Shown in pieces: positions 56,760-64,000 of a stretch of DNA of 64,000 nucleotides. The stretch comes from Streptococcus equi subsp. equi (lineage in GTDB: Bacteria > Bacillota > Bacilli > Lactobacillales > Streptococcaceae), in contig LR134389.1 of the NCBI GenBank assembly GCA_900637675.1, forward strand, positions 2,170,001 to 2,234,000, in the 5' to 3' direction. The notes under the pieces were generated by a model. It made no database searches, had not been told where the DNA came from, and was given only the letters and a program-made list of their open reading frames with translations. The stretch's first letter is position 1. Each line of letters opens with the position of its first letter. Made by a program: the position numbers and the translations under genes.

Positions 56760-57594
56760 GCTTTAATACCTCTCTTAATTCCTCCAAAGTAATGGGTAAA
56801 TAGGGTAAATCAAAGCCTTGCTTAGCCAGGCGTTGGGCAAAGGCTGTCACCTTAGGGACACCTAATTGTTTTTCTTTTAGCAAATCAATGTGTTGAAAAA
56901 TAGCCTTTGGCTGACCTGATAAGATGATTTTACCAGCTTCAAGGACATAAACAAAATCAGCATAATTAGCAACATCGTCCATCAGATGTGTCACCAGTAC
57001 AATGGTCATGCCTGATTGATGGAGCGATTTAAAAAGACTCATTAATTCCTTTCGCCCTTTGGGATCAAGCCCAGCAGTAGGCTCATCTAACACCAAAATA
57101 TCCGGCTGCATCGCAAGAATACCCGCAATAGCAACCCTGCGCATCTGCCCACCAGAAAGCTCAAATGGATTTTTACCAAATAGTTCCTCTGAAATCCCTA
57201 CTAGGGTTAATTTTTCACGCGCTAAAGCTTCCGCCTCTTTCTGAGAAACACCAAAATTTTGTGGTCCAAAGGCAACATCCTTCAAAACCGTTTCCTCAAA
57301 AAGCTGGCTCTCAGGAAATTGAAAGACTAGACCAACCTGCTTACGAATAGGCTTAATATCTTTATTTTTTGACTGACTAGTTATCTCCTTGCCTGCTACC
57401 GTAACCTTGCCGGTGGTCGGCAGATGCAAGCCATTTAAGAGCTGCATAATCGTTGACTTGCCTGAGCCAGTATGACCAATAAAAGCCGTATAAGAGCCGT
57501 CTACAATATCAAGATTAACGTCAAAAAGGGCACGCCCCTCAAAGGGTGTCCCTGCTTGATACGTGTAGCTTACATTTTGGAAATGAATTGACAT
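56752..57594 (-). CDS. ecfA2: ECF transporter ATPase EcfA2
   Basis: 280 residues. Walker [15 protein letters not shown], signature [12 protein letters not shown], Walker [17 protein letters not shown]. It overlaps EcfA1 by 25 bases and ecfT by 8, so the three are translationally coupled. EcfA2 pairs with EcfA1 to power vitamin import. Confidence 0.96.
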   Translation of the reverse strand: MSIHFQNVSYTYQAGTPFEGRALFDVNLDIVDGSYTAFIGHTGSGKSTIMQLLNGLHLPTTGKVTVAGKEITSQSKNKDIKPIRKQVGLVFQFPESQLFEETVLKDVAFGPQNFGVSQKEAEALAREKLTLVGISEELFGKNPFELSGGQMRRVAIAGILAMQPDILVLDEPTAGLDPKGRKELMSLFKSLHQSGMTIVLVTHLMDDVANYADFVYVLEAGKIILSGQPKAIFQHIDLLKEKQLGVPKVTAFAQRLAKQGFDLPYLPITLEELREVLKHG

Positions 57595-58409
57595 AGCTGT
57601 TCCTCTAATTCCTTTTCTGTGAGATAGATTCCCTGTATAGGGTAGCCGTCTTTTTTTAGCATATTAACAACAGAGGTTGTAAAAGGAATATCTAAACCTA
57701 GATTGATCAATTGATTGCCCCTAGCAAATAGCTCCTGTGGAGTCGAGACAGACTCAACACGCCCATTGTTCATCACCAAAGCTCGATCACTAAGAGCCAC
57801 CTCATCAAGATCATGTGTAATAGATATAACAGTTAGTTGGTATTCTTGTCTAATAGATTGAATTGTCCGAATCAACTCCAGACGCCCCTTTGGATCCAGC
57901 ATACTGGTTGCTTCATCTAAAATGATGATCATTGGCCGCATGGCAACAGCACCTGCAATAGCAACCCGCTGCTTTTGACCACCTGATAATCTGGAAGGCT
58001 CCTTATCCTTAAAAGCCTCCATACCGACCAGCTGCAACGCCTGATGAACACGCTCTATCATCTCCTGATGGGAAACACCTTTGTTTTCAAGACCAAAAGC
58101 AACGTCATCTTCGACAGTTGCACCAACAAATTGGTTATCAGGATTTTGAAATACCATGCCAATTTTATGACGAATGTCCCAGACATTGTCCTCTGTAAGA
58201 AGATCACCATCAACAAAAATCTGGCCGGCTTCTGCTTTCAATAGCCCATCAATTAACCTAACAACGGTTGACTTGCCTGAGCCATTATGCCCAATGATAG
58301 ACAACCACTCGCCTTGTTTCACATGAAACGTCACATCATCTAGGGTATATCGCTCCTGGTCCTGCTTATACTTAAATGTAAGATTCTTAACTTCAATAAT
58401 ATTTGACAT
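57570..58409 (-). CDS. ecfA1: ECF transporter ATPase EcfA1
   Basis: 279 residues. Walker [15 protein letters not shown], signature [12 protein letters not shown], Walker [17 protein letters not shown] (DEA rather than DEP, usual for this subunit). Follows pgsA after two bases, so the ECF genes share a transcript with pgsA and rodZ. Confidence 0.96.
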   Translation of the reverse strand: MSNIIEVKNLTFKYKQDQERYTLDDVTFHVKQGEWLSIIGHNGSGKSTVVRLIDGLLKAEAGQIFVDGDLLTEDNVWDIRHKIGMVFQNPDNQFVGATVEDDVAFGLENKGVSHQEMIERVHQALQLVGMEAFKDKEPSRLSGGQKQRVAIAGAVAMRPMIIILDEATSMLDPKGRLELIRTIQSIRQEYQLTVISITHDLDEVALSDRALVMNNGRVESVSTPQELFARGNQLINLGLDIPFTTSVVNMLKKDGYPIQGIYLTEKELEEQLCQFISKM

Positions 58410-58411
58410 TG

Positions 58412-58954
58412 TTATTTAAAGGTATCCTTAAAAAGAAAGCTTGCTCCTTTGAAATAATCGTAACCTGAATAAATCGTAAACAATAGAGCAATATACAGCA
58501 AAACAGTGCCTAAAACAGTCCAATGACACAGTAAAAAGATGATGGAAAGCATCTGTGCTACTGTTTTGATCTTACCAGGCATAGCAGCTGCTAGGACCTT
58601 ATCTCCAGTCTCAACCAATAGCAAACGAAGTCCTGTAACAGCTAGCTCACGACAGATAATAACCGCTGACACCCAAGCCGGTACCAGCTCTAAGCCCACT
58701 AACATAATAAAAGCACTCATGACAAGCATCTTGTCTGCCAATGGATCAGCAAATTTACCAAAATTAGTAACAACCTGCCACTTACGTGCAAGGTAACCAT
58801 CTAAATAATCGGTCAGGCTTGCCACTGCAAAAATAATCGCTGCAAAGGTATGCCAACCGACTGTCTTTGAAAAAGAGGTGATCAACAAAAACAATGGAAT
58901 CATGACGATACGGGCGAGAGTTAACAAATTGGGAATATTTTCTTTTTTGATCAT
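58412..58954 (-). CDS. pgsA: CDP-diacylglycerol-glycerol-3-phosphate 3-phosphatidyltransferase
   Basis: 180 residues with the CDP-alcohol phosphotransferase motif DG-x2-AR-x8-G-x3-D-x3-D in DGYLARKWQVVTNFGKFADPLAD and four or five membrane segments. First committed step of phosphatidylglycerol synthesis. Lies 12 bases after the rodZ stop. Confidence 0.96.
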   Translation of the reverse strand: MIKKENIPNLLTLARIVMIPLFLLITSFSKTVGWHTFAAIIFAVASLTDYLDGYLARKWQVVTNFGKFADPLADKMLVMSAFIMLVGLELVPAWVSAVIICRELAVTGLRLLLVETGDKVLAAAMPGKIKTVAQMLSIIFLLCHWTVLGTVLLYIALLFTIYSGYDYFKGASFLFKDTFK

Positions 58955-58966
58955 GCTTATACCTTA

Positions 58967-59971
58967 TTATTGTATCTTCAGTGTGATATAGCTGATATCA
59001 GTACTTGTCATTGCTGATAAATCTAGGGGCTGACCATCAATTGCTACTGAAACACCCTTTGTTACGCCTAGTGTCAACAAGGATTCTGTTGTCTCAGCAG
59101 GCAAGGTAGTAGAATAAGTCGGATTGTCCTTTGTTAGGGTCATACCAGCCTCACCAATTTCCGAATTAGTGAGGGAAATCCAACTGCTCTCAGCATCAGT
59201 CAGTGACACTGTAACATCAACAGCTTCTTTTGATTTAGTAATATTAGCAATCAAGTAATTCTCTGCGCCCTCTGTTGTGATCACCGTCTTAGGCTCAGAT
59301 GAGCTGGACGCTGTTGAGTGACTGCTTTGTGATGACTTAAGAAAAGACATCTCAGCCTCTTTTGCTTTTTGACCTTTATCAAATTGCTTCCAAACAGCAA
59401 AACCAATAACACCAACAATAGCCACAGCAATAAGACCTAGTAAGGCTGATGGAAAGGCTGATTTTTTCGTTTTAGCACTATTTCCATAACGACTTAGCCT
59501 TGAAGCACTGGTCTCTCTAGTCCGTCTATGGTCAGTAGCCTTAAAGTGACTAGCTGTAGGAGCTGATTTGCTTGAGGATAGTGACGTCTTGACAGGAATC
59601 ACTAGGGTTTCTGGTTGAGTCCTTGAAGGCTCTGGTTGAGCTATTTTTTCAGAATAGCTATTCTCTTGTAGCCTTTTTTTGCTGAGCTTTTCTTCAACGA
59701 TTTGTGTGACTGATGGTGTACCTGTTTCCTTTTTAAAGCTCACCTGCAGCTGATACAAGCGTTTTAAGCTATCAAAGTCTAAGCCAACAATATCAGCATA
59801 TTGCTTTAGAAAATGACCAAACTTTTCTTCTGGAATGATTTTGAACTGGTCAAGCTCCATTGCCAATAGATAATGCGAGGAAATGCCAGTTTTAGCTTCA
59901 ATTTCGTCTAATGTTATGTTTTTTCCGACACGTGTTTCTCTTAATAATTCACCGAGACTTGTTTCTCTCAT
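58967..59971 (-). CDS. rodZ: RodZ-family cell-shape protein (HTH, TM, DUF4115)
   Basis: 334 residues: N-terminal xre-like HTH (RETSLGELLRETRVGKNITLDEIEAKTGISSHYLLAMELDQF), a low-complexity linker, one TM near 178-198 (LLGLIAVAIVGVIGFAVW), and an extracellular C-terminal domain. It is the YmfM/RodZ equivalent that helps position the elongation machinery. Conserved neighbour of pgsA and yfmF-yfmH. Confidence 0.88.
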   Translation of the reverse strand: MRETSLGELLRETRVGKNITLDEIEAKTGISSHYLLAMELDQFKIIPEEKFGHFLKQYADIVGLDFDSLKRLYQLQVSFKKETGTPSVTQIVEEKLSKKRLQENSYSEKIAQPEPSRTQPETLVIPVKTSLSSSKSAPTASHFKATDHRRTRETSASRLSRYGNSAKTKKSAFPSALLGLIAVAIVGVIGFAVWKQFDKGQKAKEAEMSFLKSSQSSHSTASSSSEPKTVITTEGAENYLIANITKSKEAVDVTVSLTDAESSWISLTNSEIGEAGMTLTKDNPTYSTTLPAETTESLLTLGVTKGVSVAIDGQPLDLSAMTSTDISYITLKIQ

Positions 59972-60020
59972 ACGAGTACCTCAAAAATATTGTAATAAGA
60001 CCATTATAACAGATTTTAAG

Positions 60021-61304
60021 CTATTTGGGAAAGACTGTAAAATCTGAAGTAGCTGCATGCTCAAAAAACAAGCTTCCTATTTCGATAATATCCTTTAAAG
60101 CTAGGGTCTCAATAATCCTAGGAATATCAAAATAGGTCTCTTGCTCTGATAAATGAAGGCTAAATTGGCTTGCCAGCTGATCAATAGCGTCTAAGCTTTG
60201 CATAAAATCCCCATACATTTCCTTTTTCACTAGCTCTAAGTGCTCCTCATTAACGTCTCTTGAGCATCTAAAATCGGAAATCTTTTTTCTAATGCTGTTA
60301 GACATTGCAATAGGCTGACTAGTATCTGAAGAAATCAATACAAATTGGAAATCCCTTTGAATGTCAACCTCTATATCAAAGGAGTCGTCTATCTTGCCCT
60401 TTTCATACCAATCCTGATAGGTTTTTGACGTCCAGCCAAGGAGCACCGCTAGGAGCAGTCTAAGAGCTACCTGATAGGTGAGTAGAGAATACTCGCTTGA
60501 CATTAGCTGACCGCGAAAGCCGACTGCTAATTTGGCAGTCGCAACGTCCATATCAATAGATCTAGACTTGATCACAGGGTAGTAGGTCAATGGAGCTATC
60601 TGTACATCATACTGCGTCTGACTTGGTTGACTATCTTGAAAGGCTTCAATAGCTGTAAAGGCTTCTTCAATGTCAATATCGCCAATAATCGTTAAGACCA
60701 TGTTAGAAGGGTGATAAAAATAAGCATGGCTGTCAGCCAATAAAGAGCCTGTAATGTCCCTGATAGACTCCTTGGTCCCAGCAATATCAACAGCTAAGCT
60801 GGTATTGGGAAAGAGGTTCTGTAAGATACCACTGTAAGCCTGATAATCAGGATCGTCCTGATACATCTCAATTTCTTGAGTGATAATATGTTTTTCACGA
60901 TTAACCGACTCCTCTGTAAAGCTAGGAGCTGCTACAAATTCCTGCAAAAGTCTCAGACTTTCTTGCCATTCATTGACAGTTGAAAAGAAATAGCTCGTTT
61001 TATCAAAGGTTGTAAAGGCATTTGTTTCTGATCCTAACTGTGTAAATGTAAGAGCAATATCATTACCATCTTTATCCTCAAATAGCTTGTGCTCTAAGAA
61101 ATGAGCAACACCTGACGGCAAGTCAAACCTTTGACAATTGACTGTAAAGCTTGTGTCAAGAGAACCAAAACGAGCAGTCAGCATAGCTGTTTTCTCAGAA
61201 TAGCCCTCTTTCTTTATCAAATAAACCCTTAAACCATTTGCCAATTGACCGTAGTGTAAGGTCTCTTTAATGCTGGGATAGTCTTTTTTCAGTAGTGACG
61301 TCAT
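60021..61304 (-). CDS. yfmH: M16-family zinc peptidase YfmH-type
   Basis: 427 residues with the zinc site HxxEH in GVAHFLEHKLFED and the downstream Glu region, the active partner of the M16 pair. In Bacillus this pair is linked to maturation of the EF-P 5-aminopentanol modification by annotation; proteolytic substrate not known. It follows the partner gene after one base. Confidence 0.9.
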   Translation of the reverse strand: MTSLLKKDYPSIKETLHYGQLANGLRVYLIKKEGYSEKTAMLTARFGSLDTSFTVNCQRFDLPSGVAHFLEHKLFEDKDGNDIALTFTQLGSETNAFTTFDKTSYFFSTVNEWQESLRLLQEFVAAPSFTEESVNREKHIITQEIEMYQDDPDYQAYSGILQNLFPNTSLAVDIAGTKESIRDITGSLLADSHAYFYHPSNMVLTIIGDIDIEEAFTAIEAFQDSQPSQTQYDVQIAPLTYYPVIKSRSIDMDVATAKLAVGFRGQLMSSEYSLLTYQVALRLLLAVLLGWTSKTYQDWYEKGKIDDSFDIEVDIQRDFQFVLISSDTSQPIAMSNSIRKKISDFRCSRDVNEEHLELVKKEMYGDFMQSLDAIDQLASQFSLHLSEQETYFDIPRIIETLALKDIIEIGSLFFEHAATSDFTVFPK

Positions 61305-61305
61305 C

Positions 61306-62549
61306 TTATTTTCCCTCTAAAAAATATACAGCTTGCAGCTTGAGTAGATTAGCTGTCCTGACAATATCTAGCTTGCTAACCTTGTCAATCTCGTCAAGCC
61401 AACTTGACAAAGTATAGGAAGGATCTATATAAGATCTCATGTATTCCAGCTCAATCAAGGCTTTACTATTATCCTCAGATAGCAAGGCGTTATTTTTTAG
61501 CATTAGCTTTGTTTTCTTGACAAGGCTGCTTGAAAAGCGCCCCATCTTGATGTCATTGAGCTCTTTAACCATTAGCTGCAGGGCTCTTGTCCGGTGCTGT
61601 CTATCTATGCCAGCATAAGCCTCAAATAAGCCTGTGTAAACATCAAATCGACTACCAATACTATAGGCCAGCCCCTCCTTCTCACGAATTTGGGTAAAGA
61701 AGCGAGAGTGTGTAAAGGCTCCTAATAGACCATTTAACACAACTAAGGCATAATACTCTGCTTGCCCATAAACCAGCGGAAAATGATAGGCTAGCTCTAA
61801 AACAGACTGATTAAGCTGCTTTTGCTCGACCAATTCGTTGACAACATTGACAGGCTGCTGTAAATAAAAGAAATCTAGCTTTTTCCTGCGTCCCTCAAAG
61901 GGAAATTGGTGTAACAATTGTACCATACGATAATCATCAAAATCACCAAGAATAAAAATATCAATCTGATCCTCATTCAACATTTTATGAAATTCTTGAT
62001 AGCTTGTGTAGGCTGTTTCTTTAGCAATTAACTCAGTATTACCATATTTTGACAGCTTCAGGCTATCATTAGCATAAAATAATTGCTTGGCTTTTAGGGC
62101 ACTATAATAAAAGGAATCCTCCTTATCTGCCTCGACATAGGTCATCAAATGTCTTTTTCGATGTCAAATAGTTTGGGCTGGTACTGAGCCACTGATAACA
62201 AAGGAGAAAAAAGGATATCCTTTAGAAATTGAATCATTTCGTCTAGAAGCTTCTCTCCATAAAAAGCATACTGATCCTGAATAAAGGTAATGTCAATATC
62301 CACAATATGAACCAAACCCTTGGTTGACACATGAGTTGACAGGCTTGCTCCATACATTTGTGCTAATTTTTCTCTAAATTGCTTGGCAGTAGGATAGGTA
62401 TCGTTAGCCGTTGCTAACATTTGAGCTACTAAGACTCGCTTTGCTACCGTTTTTTGATTCAAATCACCTGAAAAGCGAAACGTTATCTGATTCGTTTTAA
62501 ATGTTTTGTTTTTTATCAGATGAAGCTGAACTCCCTGAATAAGTTTCAT
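61306..62549 (-). CDS. yfmF: M16-family peptidase-like partner YfmF-type, with a one-base frameshift
   Basis: The N-terminal 134 residues and the remaining 280 are in different frames. One extra A at the run 62154-62158 (five bases) gives LFDIEKRHLMTYVEAD and a 414-residue protein, normal for the family. It lacks HxxEH, as expected for the non-catalytic partner, and has the R/Y pair region REKEGLAYSIGSRFD. Divergent from yaaA. Confidence 0.9.
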
Positions 62550-62763
62550 AATATTTCCTTATTAATAAATGTGTGATCTCTAGAATTATACCATTTTTAT
62601 CGCTATTCGTTGAGTGTTAACATCAGTCTGGTAGCCTATTTTGACTCTTTATCAAAATGCTATCCTGTGGCTATAGTCTAGACTTTAGAAGGTCAGCATT
62701 TCAGCATTATTATTTAGTGGCTTTTTATGCTATAATGACTTGAATGACAAATTGGAGATGACT

Positions 62764-63177
62764 ATGACATACACACTATTTACTGACTTTATTACCCTAC
62801 AAGCTTTATTAAAGGAGCAAGGTATTATCCAAAGTGGTGGTGCCATTAAAGGTTTTTTAGCTCAAACAGAGGTTTTTTTAAATGGTCAAGAGGAACAACG
62901 ACGTGGCAAGAAGCTAAGAGTCGGTGACGTCATCACCATTCCATCACAGCACATCAAGATTGAGCTTGTAGCGCCTAGTCAGGCCGAAAAAACAGCCTAT
63001 GAAGCTGAAAAGGCAGAAAAAGAGCGAGTTGCTAAGATGGTTAAACAAATGAATCAACAGGCTAAAAAAGCACAGACCAAGCAAGCAGCTACTACCAAAA
63101 GCAAGCGTGGTCAAGCTACCTCAGCTGTAAAAGCTAAGTCTAATCACCAAAAGCCTATTCGCTTCCCAGGATTGTAG
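62764..63177 (+). CDS. yaaA: S4-domain protein YaaA
   Basis: 137 residues from ATG 62764 (GGAG 6 bases upstream; an earlier ATG lies directly against the site). An S4 RNA-binding domain ([48 protein letters not shown]) is followed by a Lys/Ala-rich tail. Conserved immediately upstream of recF near the chromosome origin in Firmicutes. The molecular role is unknown. Confidence 0.88.
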   Translation: MTYTLFTDFITLQALLKEQGIIQSGGAIKGFLAQTEVFLNGQEEQRRGKKLRVGDVITIPSQHIKIELVAPSQAEKTAYEAEKAEKERVAKMVKQMNQQAKKAQTKQAATTKSKRGQATSAVKAKSNHQKPIRFPGL

Positions 63178-63178
63178 C

Positions 63179-64000
63179 ATGTGGATCAAAGAACTAAACC
63201 TCACCCATTACCGTAATTATCAACAAGCCTCAGCAGCCTTTTCACCGGGCTTGAATGTTTTCATTGGTGACAATGCGCAGGGCAAGACAAATTTTCTTGA
63301 AGCTATTTATTTTTTGTCAGTAACAAGAAGTCATCGCACCAAATCTGATAAGGACTTAATCTACTTTGACGAAAGGGATTGCTCTATATCTGGAACTCTT
63401 GAGCGCCTTAGTGGTCGTGTTCAGCTAGAAATACTGCTGTCTGATAAGGGACGGATCACCAAGATTAACACCCTAAAGCAAGCAAAGCTTTCTGATTATA
63501 TCGGAGCAATGATGGTGGTCCTCTTTGCTCCTGAGGATCTACAGCTGGTCAAAGGCTCTCCTAATCTTAGACGAAAATTTATGGACATTGACTTAGGTCA
63601 GATAAAGCCTGTTTACTTATCAGATTTGTCACATTACAATCATGTCCTAAAGCAGCGAAATGCCTATCTCAAAAGTGTTCATCAGCTTGATAATGACTTT
63701 TTATCTGTGTTAGATGAGCAGCTGGTTACCTACGGGAGTCGTGTAATGGCGCATCGGTTGGCGTTTGTTCAATCACTAGCAAAAGAGGCAAACAAGCATC
63801 ATCAAGCTATCTCTAATGGCCTAGAGAAGCTTTCGATCTCCTATCAAGCCTCTGTGAGCTTTGAGCACCAGCAAGAGATTTATCAGCAATTCATGAACCA
63901 GCTCAAAACCACTCATCAAAGAGATTTCTTGAGAAAAAATACTGGTGTTGGCCCCCACCGCGATGATCTGGTTTTTTATATTAATGACATGAACGCTAAT
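63179..64000 (+). CDS. recF: DNA replication and repair protein RecF (N-terminal part, cut by window edge)
   Basis: Starts ATG 63179-63181, one base after the yaaA stop. [13 protein letters not shown], Walker [15 protein letters not shown] and the Rec[15 protein letters not shown] region are visible; 274 codons are in the window. RecF loads RecA at gaps. Start overlaps the end of the yaaA region, so the two are cotranscribed. Confidence 0.97.
   Translation, partial: MWIKELNLTHYRNYQQASAAFSPGLNVFIGDNAQGKTNFLEAIYFLSVTRSHRTKSDKDLIYFDERDCSISGTLERLSGRVQLEILLSDKGRITKINTLKQAKLSDYIGAMMVVLFAPEDLQLVKGSPNLRRKFMDIDLGQIKPVYLSDLSHYNHVLKQRNAYLKSVHQLDNDFLSVLDEQLVTYGSRVMAHRLAFVQSLAKEANKHHQAISNGLEKLSISYQASVSFEHQQEIYQQFMNQLKTTHQRDFLRKNTGVGPHRDDLVFYINDMNAN

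Overview
The window is chromosomal DNA from a low-GC pyogenic-group Streptococcus. Gene order (mutL-mutS-YlbF-argR / argS; aspS ... hisS; rpmF-rpmG; rpsD-veg-dnaB-rplI-gdpP-mnmG; pgsA-rodZ-yfmH-yfmF / yaaA-recF) and two M-like LPXTG surface proteins fit Streptococcus equi (subsp. zooepidemicus or equi) best; the species is an inference from memory, not a search result. There are no rRNA, tRNA, CRISPR or prophage genes.

Layout. 1-4.2 kb: mismatch repair (mutL partial, mutS), a YlbF-family protein and argR, all minus; argS diverges. 6.2-12.4 kb: an ABC-F ribosome-protection-type ATPase with a well-formed attenuator leader, three tandem YitT-type membrane proteins, and aspS. 12.5-16.7 kb: an accessory locus with a 20-residue peptide gene, a hairpin, a 74-residue protein resembling the leader-binding part of TOMM/RiPP enzymes, and an ABC exporter, divergent from an AgrA/AgrC-like two-component system. 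16.9-19.7 kb: hisS, a lipoprotein, rpmF-rpmG. 19.8-21.2 kb: a probable toxSAS toxin (RelA/SpoT fold) with a Panacea-domain antitoxin. 21.6-34.8 kb: two M-like genes sharing about 1.23 kb of nearly identical 3' sequence as direct repeats. They enclose a ComP/ComA-like (PDZ sensor plus NarL regulator) system, an AvrD-like gene, an AAA ATPase broken by an IS3-family element, and an ABC ATPase/FtsX-type permease. 35-43.4 kb: DUF368 transporter, a CoA-pyrophosphatase-type Nudix gene broken by a second IS3-family element, a PadR-DUF1700 operon with twin operators, and a YhgE/Pip protein divergent from its TetR regulator. 43.5-64 kb: core genes (rpsD, veg, dnaB, rplI, gdpP, mnmG, mnmA, sdaAB-sdaAA, a transglycosylase, ecfA1A2T, pgsA, rodZ, yfmFH, yaaA, recF).

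A quality issue runs through the window. Seven genes, including the essential argS, are each split by loss of one base, nearly always in an A/T run. The simplest reading is systematic homopolymer undercalling, so these are described as whole genes with a frameshift in this sequence. The two IS insertions are different: both show 3-bp target duplications and exact gene reconstruction when removed.

Most interesting for follow-up are the small-peptide/ABC/AgrCA locus, the toxSAS-Panacea pair, the AvrD locus between recombinogenic M-like genes, and the ABC-F attenuator.
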